Below are positions 5,816-12,379 of a stretch of DNA of 12,379 nucleotides, piece by piece. Both the position numbers and the translations under genes were made by a program. The notes beneath the pieces are model-generated. The model saw nothing but the letters and a program-made list of their open reading frames with translations. It was not told where the DNA came from and did not search any database. The DNA is from an uncultured Eubacteriales bacterium (GTDB lineage Bacteria > Bacillota > Clostridia > Oscillospirales > CAG-272): assembly GCA_934467435.1 (NCBI GenBank), contig CAKSLR010000038.1:1-12379 (forward strand). Direction: 5' to 3'. How positions within the stretch are numbered: the first letter of the stretch is position 1; each line of letters opens with the position of its first letter.

Positions 5816-8551
5816 TCAGCGATTCCGGATGGCGTCGATCGGTCGCTTTGCCGCGCAGTGCTGCACCGGCAGGAAGGAGGCGATGAGAGCCACCCCCACG
5901 CTGAGAAGGAAGAGCAACCCGACCTGGCGGATGCCGTAATTCATTACGGTAACCAGAATTCCGCTCTTCCGCAGCGCCTGATTCGCAAGGAAGGACAGGA
6001 GCCCCGCAATGCCGCTTGCCAGAACGAAATTGATCATGGCAATGATAAAACTCTCGGAGAAGAAAATGCGGAACACGTCGTTTGCGCGGGAACCGATGGC
6101 GCGTAGAATCCCGATCTCCCGTTTTTTATAGGTGACGCTGGCGGCAATGAAATTCGAGAAGAGCAGCGCGGCGAAGATGGCGAAGATCACGCCGCCGACC
6201 ACAAAGACCTCCCGCAGCACGTCAAGAATCGAATCCACCATACGCACTTCATACATTGCGTTGTTCTGAAGGAGATAGGGCGCATCGTCCCTGCCGTAGG
6301 AGTAATTCACAAGGCGCAGCACCCCGGCATAATCGGTGGGCATCGGCGCAATGGCGTGCGTATATTTTCCGGTATCCAGCGGAAGATTGCGAAAATCCTC
6401 TTCCGCACAGAAGAAAAGATTTTCTTCCCCGACCGTCAGCCCCACAATGCGAAAACGGAACGTGGTCTGATACTCCTTGCCCGTATTGTCATAGGCATAA
6501 ACGGAAAGTTCCGCCTCTCCGTTCTCCGCAAGGTAAGCAAGAATCTCTTCCGGGCTCTTATCCATGAAGGCAAACTGCCGGGAAAAGACGGAAAGCGGCA
6601 TCACCAGTTCCCCTTTGGCAAGCGAGGTACGCGGCGTACCGTCTACCCACAGAATGCCGTCATATGCCCGGTCAAGCAGCGCCATGCGGGAACCGTAAAG
6701 GCTGGAAATCACCTTATCGTCCTCCGCCCCGGCGGTAAGAACCCCATACCCCTCAAATCTGTGGGAAGAGATATGCGTTTCGTAGTAGGATTCATAGAAC
6801 CCATCGCCGACGAACGCCAGTGAAATGGTGCCATAGGAGCAGGCGCTCTCCAGTTCATTATAGAGGATGGCATAAAGCACCGCTGCGGCGGGGTCATTGA
6901 CATCCATCGGTTTGGTCAGCATTTCGTAACGCTCGGCAGAGAAGCCGGTATCCATCACTGCCGTCACGGTATAGGCTTCCCCGTTCAGGGTCAGCGTTCT
7001 GCCAATGAGATCCGACGGTTGCGCGATGTCATCAAAGACCCGATTTCCTTCTTCGTCCTGCCGGGCAAACCCGCCCGCGCGGAAGGCGGCAAAGACGTAG
7101 TCACTGACGGCAATCTCGTTTTTCTTCCCGTCGGGCAGCGTTCCGTTCACGGTATAGCCCATACGCTGCACCGTATCGGGGGTCAGTTCCATCATGCCGC
7201 CAAAGGCGGTAGCATAGAACACCTTCCCGTTTTTCATCGCCTCACGGGAAGGATCCAGCACATCCTCAAACGACAGGTCAGTTCCCGTTGCGAACACACC
7301 GACACAGGATAAGCCCGTATCTTTTTGCAGGGTCAGAAGATCCTCATCGGTCATCCCGCCGGACGAAGTGCGCCGAAGCGCACCGGCAATGCCGAGATCA
7401 TCCCCTGTGTTCTTCGAAAAAGCCGCGTACCCGATGCCGCTGTCCAGGATGGACTGAGCGCCGGTCCTGAGCATATCGTAAGCGGCAAAGGTATCCGCCA
7501 GTCCGAACAGCACAAAAGAAAAGACCGAGAGCAGAATGGTCATGACCAGGCGGAATTTTTTGTGCCCGAGGGCGGACGCACCGATGCGCACCGCCGACCG
7601 CATGGGCAGGCGGGATTTGATGAGGCGGAAGCCGCCCGCTTCCTTCTTTTCCGCCGACCCCTTTGCCGGTTGCCCCTCTGCCGTTTCGGGCGGCGAGGCG
7701 GTATCTGCCGTTGCCGTAAAGTCCCCTGCCCCCGATGCCACGCGGATATACCGCTTGCCGCGACGGGAGGAAAGAAATTCGTTGATGGCAAGGCGGTCCT
7801 CTTCGGTCAGTTCATAGTTCTCCGCCACCGTAATGCCGCCCTCATCAAAGGTGAGCGGTGCGGACGGCGCAGCATTTTCCGAACGGGTGCGGTCGTCAAT
7901 GACCCGTCCGTCCGCCAGTTCAATGATACGGTCGCCGTAATTCTCGGCAAACTCCCGGTCATGCGACACCACAATCACAAGGCGCTTTTCGGAAAGTTTT
8001 TTCAGCGTTTCGAGCACCGCGCGCCCCGTGGCGGCATCCAGCGCCCCGGTCGGCTCGTCCGCCATAATGATCTCAGGTTGTTTGACCAGCGCCCGCGCAA
8101 TGGCAACCCGCTGTTTCTGCCCACCGGACAGTTCGCTCGGGCGACGGTTGCCGTAACCGGTAAGGTCCACTTCCGCGAGAATGGCGTTGACCTCCTCACT
8201 CTCCGCGCGCCGCCCCTGTAATTCGATGGCAAGCGCGATGTTCGCCCCGACCGAAAATTCGTCAAGCAGGTTATATTCCTGGAAAATGAAGCCGACATAG
8301 GTGTTCCGGTAAGAGTCAAAATGCACTTGACGAAAGGACTTTGTCGATGTTCCTTTCACAATGATATCGCCGCTGTCATACCGATCCAGTCCGCCGAGCA
8401 GGTTGAGCAGAGTGGACTTGCCGCTGCCCGATTTGCCGAGCAGAAACACCATTCCCGTATCGGGCAGGGTGAGGGAAACGCGGTCCAGCGCCCGCACAGG
8501 CACCCCCCGTTTCGGGCGATAGGTCTTACACAAATCTTTAACGGTGATCAT
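5816..8551 (-). CDS. ABC transporter: MacB-type ATPase fused to FtsX-like permease
   Basis: A 911-residue single-chain ABC system of the type VII (MacB/FtsX/LolCDE) class, expected to dimerise in the cytoplasmic membrane and work by mechanotransmission on envelope substrates. ATPase, about 1-222: Walker A GKSGSGKS (39-46), Q-loop Q91, signature LSGGQ (141-145), Walker B IIMADEP (161-167) and H-loop H198. A linker of about 100 residues (220-325), Ala/Glu-rich in parts, leads to the first membrane helix (336-356). A large extracytoplasmic region follows (about 360-775), then three C-terminal helices (783-805, 832-856, 876-898). The FtsX core has KKREIGILRAIG (809-820), and the chain ends PIDAIRNR. 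All ATPase motifs are intact. It is first in a minus-strand set with the CmpB-like and C26 genes, with its own promoter and an AAAGGA site 6 nt before the ATG. No MacA-like adaptor or two-component system is adjacent. Substrate unknown: peptide/antibiotic resistance or cell-envelope maintenance are both possible. Confidence 0.92.
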   Translation of the reverse strand: MITVKDLCKTYRPKRGVPVRALDRVSLTLPDTGMVFLLGKSGSGKSTLLNLLGGLDRYDSGDIIVKGTSTKSFRQVHFDSYRNTYVGFIFQEYNLLDEFSVGANIALAIELQGRRAESEEVNAILAEVDLTGYGNRRPSELSGGQKQRVAIARALVKQPEIIMADEPTGALDAATGRAVLETLKKLSEKRLVIVVSHDREFAENYGDRIIELADGRVIDDRTRSENAAPSAPLTFDEGGITVAENYELTEEDRLAINEFLSSRRGKRYIRVASGAGDFTATADTASPPETAEGQPAKGSAEKKEAGGFRLIKSRLPMRSAVRIGASALGHKKFRLVMTILLSVFSFVLFGLADTFAAYDMLRTGAQSILDSGIGYAAFSKNTGDDLGIAGALRRTSSGGMTDEDLLTLQKDTGLSCVGVFATGTDLSFEDVLDPSREAMKNGKVFYATAFGGMMELTPDTVQRMGYTVNGTLPDGKKNEIAVSDYVFAAFRAGGFARQDEEGNRVFDDIAQPSDLIGRTLTLNGEAYTVTAVMDTGFSAERYEMLTKPMDVNDPAAAVLYAILYNELESACSYGTISLAFVGDGFYESYYETHISSHRFEGYGVLTAGAEDDKVISSLYGSRMALLDRAYDGILWVDGTPRTSLAKGELVMPLSVFSRQFAFMDKSPEEILAYLAENGEAELSVYAYDNTGKEYQTTFRFRIVGLTVGEENLFFCAEEDFRNLPLDTGKYTHAIAPMPTDYAGVLRLVNYSYGRDDAPYLLQNNAMYEVRMVDSILDVLREVFVVGGVIFAIFAALLFSNFIAASVTYKKREIGILRAIGSRANDVFRIFFSESFIIAMINFVLASGIAGLLSFLANQALRKSGILVTVMNYGIRQVGLLFLLSVGVALIASFLPVQHCAAKRPIDAIRNR

Positions 8552-8577
8552 AGCGTATCCTTTCGCTTTTTTCTCTC

Positions 8578-8606
8578 ATTGTAGCACATCCGGGGGCGAA
8601 ATACAA
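8578..8606 (-). promoter_or_regulatory. Promoter of the ABC transporter gene set
   Basis: On the minus strand, TTGTAT (8606-8601) is followed after 17 nt by TACAAT (8583-8578), with an extended -10 TG at 8586-8585 (TGC-TACAAT). The predicted start is about 8571, giving a leader of some 20 nt that contains the AAAGGA site. Confidence 0.75.
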
Positions 8607-8616
8607 CCACATGCCG

Positions 8617-8637
8617 CCCGAAAAATATTTTTTCGGG
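8617..8637. repeat. Perfect interrupted palindrome between divergent promoters (possible operator)
   Basis: CCCGAAAAA (8617-8625) and TTTTTCGGG (8629-8637) are exact reverse complements around TAT. It lies between the two -35 boxes, 10 nt from the minus-strand box and 6 nt from the plus-strand box. Its centre (8627) is about 52-56 nt from both predicted transcription starts. It could be a regulator binding site or a shared AT-rich upstream element. No T-run follows the stem on either strand, so it is a poor terminator. Confidence 0.55.
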
Positions 8638-8643
8638 AAAACA

Positions 8644-8672
8644 TAGACAAAACGCGGAAAATGTGGTACAAT
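8644..8672 (+). promoter_or_regulatory. Promoter of the MBL hydrolase-glnS operon
   Basis: TAGACA (8644-8649) and TACAAT (8667-8672) are separated by 17 nt, with an extended -10 TG at 8664-8665 (TGG-TACAAT). The predicted start is near 8679. AGGGAGG (8691-8697) lies 9 nt before the ATG at 8707. Confidence 0.8.
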
Positions 8673-8706
8673 ATTCGATAATCTAACCCGAGGGAGGAAA
8701 ACCGGT

Positions 8707-9336
8707 ATGCGTGTGGAAACCTATGGCGGAAACGGCTACGCCGCGAACTGCTATATTGTCACCGATGCGGCGGAGAGCGCCTGCGTTGTGGTGGATCCAT
8801 CGGTAGATGTTCACACCGTATTCCGACAGCGGGGCAAGACCCTGCCGCCGCTTGCCGCCATCCTGCTGACCCATGCCCACTTTGACCATATGCTGGCGCT
8901 GGACGATTGGCGGAATATGACCGGCGCCCCCCTTCTGCTGCACACGCTGGACGCACCGGCACTTGCCGACCCCGAAAAGAACGTGTACCGCCTGTTCCTG
9001 CACAAGGACGTGACCGCCGCCCCGGCGGAGCGGCTGCTTTCGGAGGGGGATACGGTAACGGTGGGCGATGAGGCGCTGACCGTGTGGCACACCCCGGGGC
9101 ACACGCCCGGCTCGGTGGTATTCGCAGCGCCCGGCATCCTCCTGACAGGGGACACCCTGTTTGCCGGTGACATCGGCAGAACCGACCTGCCCGGCGGCAA
9201 CGCCACCGAAATGCGCGCCTCGCTTGCCTGCCTTTCCCGTCGGGCAAACGATACCGACCGCATTTATCCCGGTCACGGCGGCAGCACGACCTTTGCCTTT
9301 GAAAAGCTAAGAATCCCCTATCTGAAAACGGAGTAA
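8707..9336 (+). CDS. Metallo-beta-lactamase-fold hydrolase, glyoxalase II-like
   Basis: A soluble 209-residue hydrolase, probably with a di-metal (usually zinc) site. Metal ligands of the fold are all visible: H56, H58, D60 and H61 in THAHFDH (55-61), H132 in TPGHTPGS (129-136), D149 in LTGDTLF (146-152) and H190 in YPGHGG (187-192). The length and the GDTLFAGDIGRTDLPGG stretch resemble the short YcbL-type glyoxalase II-like group, which lacks the C-terminal helical domain of classical glyoxalase II. True activity (hydroxyacylglutathione, another thioester or a different ester) cannot be read from sequence. It is the first gene of an operon: glnS begins 6 nt after its stop, and the glnS ribosome binding site lies within its last codons, which suggests translational coupling. 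No signal peptide, so it is unlikely to be a secreted lactamase. Confidence 0.88.
   Translation: MRVETYGGNGYAANCYIVTDAAESACVVVDPSVDVHTVFRQRGKTLPPLAAILLTHAHFDHMLALDDWRNMTGAPLLLHTLDAPALADPEKNVYRLFLHKDVTAAPAERLLSEGDTVTVGDEALTVWHTPGHTPGSVVFAAPGILLTGDTLFAGDIGRTDLPGGNATEMRASLACLSRRANDTDRIYPGHGGSTTFAFEKLRIPYLKTE
9330..9333 (+). promoter_or_regulatory. glnS ribosome binding site inside the upstream gene
   Basis: GGAG overlaps the last codons of the MBL hydrolase gene and ends 9 nt before the glnS ATG at 9343. Another ATG at 9338 is out of frame. The arrangement makes glnS translation likely to depend partly on ribosomes finishing the upstream gene. Confidence 0.6.
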
Positions 9337-9342
9337 AATGCC

Positions 9343-11004
9343 ATGGAAGATACCAAAACCAACTTTATCGAAGAACAGATCAACGAAGATCTGAAAAAAA
9401 ATCCGAACCTGAAAATTCACACGCGATTCCCCCCGGAGCCGAACGGATATCTGCACATCGGACACTGTAAAGCGCTGGTCATTGACTTCGGCACGGCGCG
9501 CAAATACGGCGGGCTGTGCAATCTGCGGATGGACGACACCAACCCGGCAAAAGAAGACACCGAATATGTCGATGCCATTCAGGAGGATATCCACTGGCTC
9601 GGCTTTGACTGGGACGACCGTTTCTTTTACGGTTCGGACTATTTTGAAAAAGACTATGAACTGGCGGTGGGACTGATCCGGAAGGGACTTGCCTATGTGT
9701 GCGAGCTGAACGCCGAGGAGATGCGTGACCCGAAATACTGCGGCGACCTGACGCACCCCGCCGTATCGCCCTACCGTAACCGCCCGATTGAAGAGAGCCT
9801 TGACCTGTTTGCCCGGATGAAGAACGGCGAATTCCCGGAAGGGCGCTACACCCTGCGGGCAAAGATTGATCTGGAGTCGGGCAATTTCTGTATGCGCGAC
9901 CCTGTGCTTTACCGGATTCGTTACATTGAGCACCACCGCCAGGGAAACCGCTGGTGCATCTACCCGATGTACGATTTTGCCCACCCGATTCAGGATGCCC
10001 TGGAAGGGATTACCCACTCCCTCTGCTCTCTGGAATACGAGATTCACCGTCCGCTCTACAACTGGGTCATCGACCATGTGGATCTCGATTATCCCGTCGT
10101 CAAGCCCCGTCAGATCGAATTTTCCCGTCTGAACCTCACCTACACCGTGATGAGCAAGCGCTTTTTGCGCCACCTGGTGGAAAGCGGGCTGGTTGACGGT
10201 TGGGATGACCCGCGGATGCCCACCCTCTGTGGTCTGCGCCGCCGTGGTTATACCGCTGCCTCGATTCTCGATTTCTGTGACCGCATCGGTGTGGCAAAAT
10301 CGAACAGCACCGTAGAGTATTCGCTGCTGGAAGCCTGCATCCGGGATGAGATGAACCGCACCGCCCCCCGCCGTGTTGCGGTTCTCGAACCGTTGCGCGT
10401 CATTGTGGATAATTACCCCGAAGGCAAGACCGAATGGGTTGCGCTGCCGAACAACCCCCAGGACCCCGAGGCGGGCACCCGTTCCCTGCCCTTCTCGCGC
10501 GAACTATATATCGAAGCAAGTGATTTTGCCGAAGTGCCGCCGGCAAAATTCTTCCGCCTGAAACCGGGCGGAGAAGTTCGCCTGATGGGGGCTTACCTGG
10601 TTCGCTTCGGCGAGGTGGAAAAGAACCCCGACGGTAGCGTGTGCGCTGTTCATGTCACGGCGGATCTGGAAACCGGCTGCGGCAACCCTGCCGACGGGCG
10701 TAAGGTGAAAGGAACCATTCATTGGCTCTCTGCCCCCCATGCGGTGGACGCGGGCGCTGTCCTCTACGACCGGCTCTTTACCGTACCGAACCCGAACGAC
10801 CTGCCCGAGGGCAAGACTTACGATGACTTCATAAACCCCGATTCCTGCCGGGAACTATCCGGGGCAAAGTTTGAGCCTTCCCTTGCCGATGCCAAGCCGG
10901 GCGAACACTTCCAGTTCGTGCGGACAGGCTATTTTGTCAAAGATACACGGCGGGAAAATACCTTTCTGCGCACCGTATCGCTCAAAGACAGTTATTCCAA
11001 ATGA
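9343..11004 (+). CDS. glnS: Glutaminyl-tRNA synthetase
   Basis: Class I aminoacyl-tRNA synthetase that attaches glutamine to tRNA-Gln with ATP in the cytoplasm. The 553 residues match the E. coli enzyme (554) closely. Seen in order: PPEPNGYLHIGH (30-41) with the HIGH ATP-binding motif at 38-41; LRMDDTNP (61-68); YPMYDFAHPIQDALEGITHS (207-226), the glutamine-pocket and tRNA-contact region; VMSKR (269-273), the GlnRS version of KMSKS; then the C-terminal beta-barrel anticodon-binding region (about 345-553). GlnRS rather than GluRS is indicated by PPEPNG, VMSKR and the two-barrel C-terminus. It lies second in an operon with the MBL hydrolase and ends at a strong terminator. Many Firmicutes lack GlnRS and make Gln-tRNA through GatCAB, so its presence is notable; ancestral acquisition from a proteobacterium-like source is possible but untested. 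Base composition looks like its neighbours. Confidence 0.97.
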   Translation: MEDTKTNFIEEQINEDLKKNPNLKIHTRFPPEPNGYLHIGHCKALVIDFGTARKYGGLCNLRMDDTNPAKEDTEYVDAIQEDIHWLGFDWDDRFFYGSDYFEKDYELAVGLIRKGLAYVCELNAEEMRDPKYCGDLTHPAVSPYRNRPIEESLDLFARMKNGEFPEGRYTLRAKIDLESGNFCMRDPVLYRIRYIEHHRQGNRWCIYPMYDFAHPIQDALEGITHSLCSLEYEIHRPLYNWVIDHVDLDYPVVKPRQIEFSRLNLTYTVMSKRFLRHLVESGLVDGWDDPRMPTLCGLRRRGYTAASILDFCDRIGVAKSNSTVEYSLLEACIRDEMNRTAPRRVAVLEPLRVIVDNYPEGKTEWVALPNNPQDPEAGTRSLPFSRELYIEASDFAEVPPAKFFRLKPGGEVRLMGAYLVRFGEVEKNPDGSVCAVHVTADLETGCGNPADGRKVKGTIHWLSAPHAVDAGAVLYDRLFTVPNPNDLPEGKTYDDFINPDSCRELSGAKFEPSLADAKPGEHFQFVRTGYFVKDTRRENTFLRTVSLKDSYSK

Positions 11005-11005
11005 G

Positions 11006-11049
11006 AAGAATCCCGCACGCCGCACGGCGCGCGGGATTCTTGATTTTTT
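11006..11049 (+). terminator. Intrinsic terminator of the MBL-glnS operon
   Basis: AAGAATCCCGC (11006-11016) pairs with GCGGGATTCTT (11031-11041). The stem continues inward after one A-C mismatch through four more pairs to a GCAC loop (11022-11025). A T6 run (11044-11049) follows. It begins directly after the glnS stop. Confidence 0.92.
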
Positions 11050-11091
11050 GAAAAGAAGTTACATTTTGACATATAAAAGGCACCTCAGGCA

Positions 11092-11120
11092 TGGAAAAAA
11101 AGCGAAAAAACTGCTAAAAT
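11092..11120 (+). promoter_or_regulatory. Probable promoter of the GH4 gene
   Basis: TAAAAT (11115-11120) carries an extended -10 TG (11112-11113). TGGAAA (11092-11097), 17 nt upstream, is a partial -35. The predicted start is near 11127, leaving a leader of about 48 nt with GGGAG (11161-11165) 9 nt before the ATG. I found no clear catabolite-response or sugar-regulator operator here. Confidence 0.55.
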
Positions 11121-11174
11121 GAAAGCAGCCTTCCCAAAGGGGGCACCAACAAAAACAAAAGGGAGCCGTTTCTT

Positions 11175-12379
11175 ATGAAAGTTACATTTATGGGTGCGGG
11201 CAGCACCGTATTCGCCAAGAACGTATTGGGCGACACCATGCTCTGCGATGCCTTCCACGATGTGGAGATTGCGCTGTATGACATTGACGCGGTACGACTG
11301 GAAGAATCCTACATTCTGATTGACGCCATGAACAAAAACGTCAACGAAGGGCGCGCACACATTGAAAAATTTCTTGGCATCGAAAACCGCAAGGCAGCGC
11401 TGCGCGGGGCAGACTTTGTGGTCAACGCCATTCAGGTCGGTCTGTATGACCCCTGCACCATCATTGACTTTGAGATTCCGAAAAAATACGGTCTGCGCCA
11501 GACGATTGCCGATACCCTCGGCATCGGCGGTATCATGCGCGGTCTGCGCACCATTCATGTGCTGAAGGATTTTGCCGCCGATATGGAGGAAGTCTGCCCC
11601 GATGCCTGGTTCCTCAACTACACCAACCCCATGGCAATCCTCTCGGGTTACATGCAGCGCTTTACCCGGGTCAAAACCGTGGGTCTTTGCCACAGCGTGC
11701 AGGTCTGCTCGGACGGGCTCCTGAAGGGCGTCGGCATGGAGGATAAACTGGAGGGGCGCTATGAAACCATCGCCGGCATCAACCACATGGCATGGCTGCT
11801 GGACATCCGCGATAAGGACGGCAACGACCTCTATCCCGAGATCCGCCGCCGCGCGAAGGAAAAGAACGCAAACGAAAAGCACGGCGATATGGTGCGTTTC
11901 GATTATATCGACAAACTCGGCTACTACTGCACCGAATCGAGCGAGCACAACGCCGAATACAACGCCTTCTACATCAAGCCGAACCGCGATGACCTGATTG
12001 AGAAATTCAACATTCCGCTGGACGAATATCCCCGCCGCTGCGTGCGCCAGATCGCCGAGTGGGAAAAACAGAAGGAAGAAATTCTTGCCGGCGGCAAGGT
12101 GGAACACACCCGCTCGCGCGAGTATGCTTCCCGCATTATGGAAGCCATCTGGACCGATACGCCCATCCGCATCGGCGGTAACGTACAGAACCACGGTCTG
12201 ATTGCCAACCTGCCTGCCGAGGCGTGCGTAGAGGTTCCCTGCCTTGTCGACCGTGCGGGCATTCATCCGACCTACATCGGCAATCTGCCCACCCAGCTTG
12301 CCGCTATGAACTCGGCGGATATTTACTGCCAGCTTCTGACCATTGAAGCGGCGGTCACGGGGGATCGGCGCAAGGTCTA
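11175..12379 (+). CDS. melA: GH4 alpha-galactosidase (MelA-type), 3' end cut by the window
   Basis: Intracellular NAD- and Mn-dependent glycosidase that probably hydrolyses alpha-galactosides such as melibiose or raffinose-derived sugars by the GH4 oxidation-elimination mechanism. 401 codons are present, with no stop before the window end; family members run to about 430-450 residues, so little is missing. Seen: dinucleotide-binding GAGST (7-11) with acidic D36 ending the second strand (NAD preference); the family signature DTLGIGGIMRGLR (113-125); NYTNPM (148-153); the metal-binding Cys172/His173 in CHSV (172-175); and His204 in GINHMAW (201-207). In GH4 the CHSV form marks alpha-galactosidases, as opposed to CDMP or CNVP in the 6-phospho-glucosidases, so the substrate is probably not phosphorylated. 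No transporter or regulator is visible upstream; partners, if any, would lie downstream outside the window. It has its own promoter behind the glnS terminator. Confidence 0.92.
   Translation, partial: MKVTFMGAGSTVFAKNVLGDTMLCDAFHDVEIALYDIDAVRLEESYILIDAMNKNVNEGRAHIEKFLGIENRKAALRGADFVVNAIQVGLYDPCTIIDFEIPKKYGLRQTIADTLGIGGIMRGLRTIHVLKDFAADMEEVCPDAWFLNYTNPMAILSGYMQRFTRVKTVGLCHSVQVCSDGLLKGVGMEDKLEGRYETIAGINHMAWLLDIRDKDGNDLYPEIRRRAKEKNANEKHGDMVRFDYIDKLGYYCTESSEHNAEYNAFYIKPNRDDLIEKFNIPLDEYPRRCVRQIAEWEKQKEEILAGGKVEHTRSREYASRIMEAIWTDTPIRIGGNVQNHGLIANLPAEACVEVPCLVDRAGIHPTYIGNLPTQLAAMNSADIYCQLLTIEAAVTGDRRKV

Noticed and set aside
11066..11078. TTGACA followed at once by TATAAA upstream of the GH4 gene
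   Set aside because: The two boxes are one base apart instead of about 17, and no -10 box lies 16-18 nt after the TTGACA.
11091..11117. An eight-codon frame (ATG ... TAA) before the GH4 gene, as a leader peptide
   Set aside because: It lacks a ribosome binding site, and its stop overlaps the likely -10 box, so it would not be in the transcript.
11056..11189. Eleven-base direct repeat AAGTTACATTT at 11056-11066 and 11179-11189
   Set aside because: The second copy is within the first codons of the GH4 gene, there are only two copies and no further symmetry; probably chance.
11085..12266. A 393-codon minus-strand frame opposite the GH4 gene
   Set aside because: The plus strand carries every GH4 motif; the antisense frame is a shadow.
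1..12379. Mobile element, CRISPR, tRNA/rRNA, toxin-antitoxin or biosynthetic cluster
   Set aside because: No transposase or integrase, no regularly spaced repeats, no tRNA-like cloverleaf and no such gene pairs were seen; the genes look like ordinary chromosomal ones with uniform composition.

Overview
The window comes from a bacterial chromosome. It is GC-rich (judged by eye) and densely coded, and its signals are of low-GC-lineage type: purine-rich AGGAGG-like ribosome binding sites, sigma-A style -35/-10 boxes with 17-nt spacers, and GC hairpin plus T-tract terminators. ClpC with two Clp_N repeats and a UVR-like middle segment, a clostridial-type hexameric glutamate dehydrogenase, a CmpB-family (PF06541) membrane protein and an FtsX-type ABC ATPase-permease fusion all suggest a Firmicute, probably a high-GC anaerobic clostridium of the Oscillospirales kind. 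That placement is inference from family resemblance; no rRNA or species marker is present.

Layout. 1-298 (+): the 3' end of a gene whose C-terminus is a peptidoglycan-binding domain, followed after 21 nt by clpC (320-2743), the regulatory ATPase of a ClpCP protease. 2744-2874 holds an AT-rich spacer with a perfect consensus promoter driving gdhA (2875-4221), NADP-type glutamate dehydrogenase. gdhA converges on a minus-strand gene set, and a 22-bp perfect hairpin between them can terminate both strands. The minus-strand set, in transcription order, is an ABC ATPase/FtsX permease fusion (8551-5816), a CmpB-like membrane protein (5758-4991) and a class I glutamine amidotransferase-like hydrolase of the peptidase C26 / PuuD type (4978-4277). 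8552-8706 is a divergent promoter region with one promoter for each direction and a perfect 21-bp interrupted palindrome midway between them. On the plus strand follow a metallo-beta-lactamase-fold hydrolase (8707-9336) and glnS (9343-11004), tightly coupled and closed by a good terminator. Last comes a GH4 alpha-galactosidase with its own promoter (11175 to the window end, truncated by the window).

How they fit together. gdhA makes glutamate from ammonium and 2-oxoglutarate; the C26 hydrolase probably cleaves gamma-glutamyl compounds; GlnRS charges tRNA-Gln directly. This loose nitrogen/glutamate theme may be coincidence. Protein quality control (ClpC), envelope transport (ABC, CmpB) and sugar use (GH4) are separate functions. 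There is no phage, transposon, CRISPR, toxin-antitoxin or biosynthetic cluster signature, and I find no clear undescribed system. The items most worth a second look are the palindrome between the divergent promoters, the ABC/CmpB/C26 gene set of unknown substrate, and a hairpin at 5778-5801 whose T-tract faces against the genes around it. No stretch over 300 bases lacks a gene.
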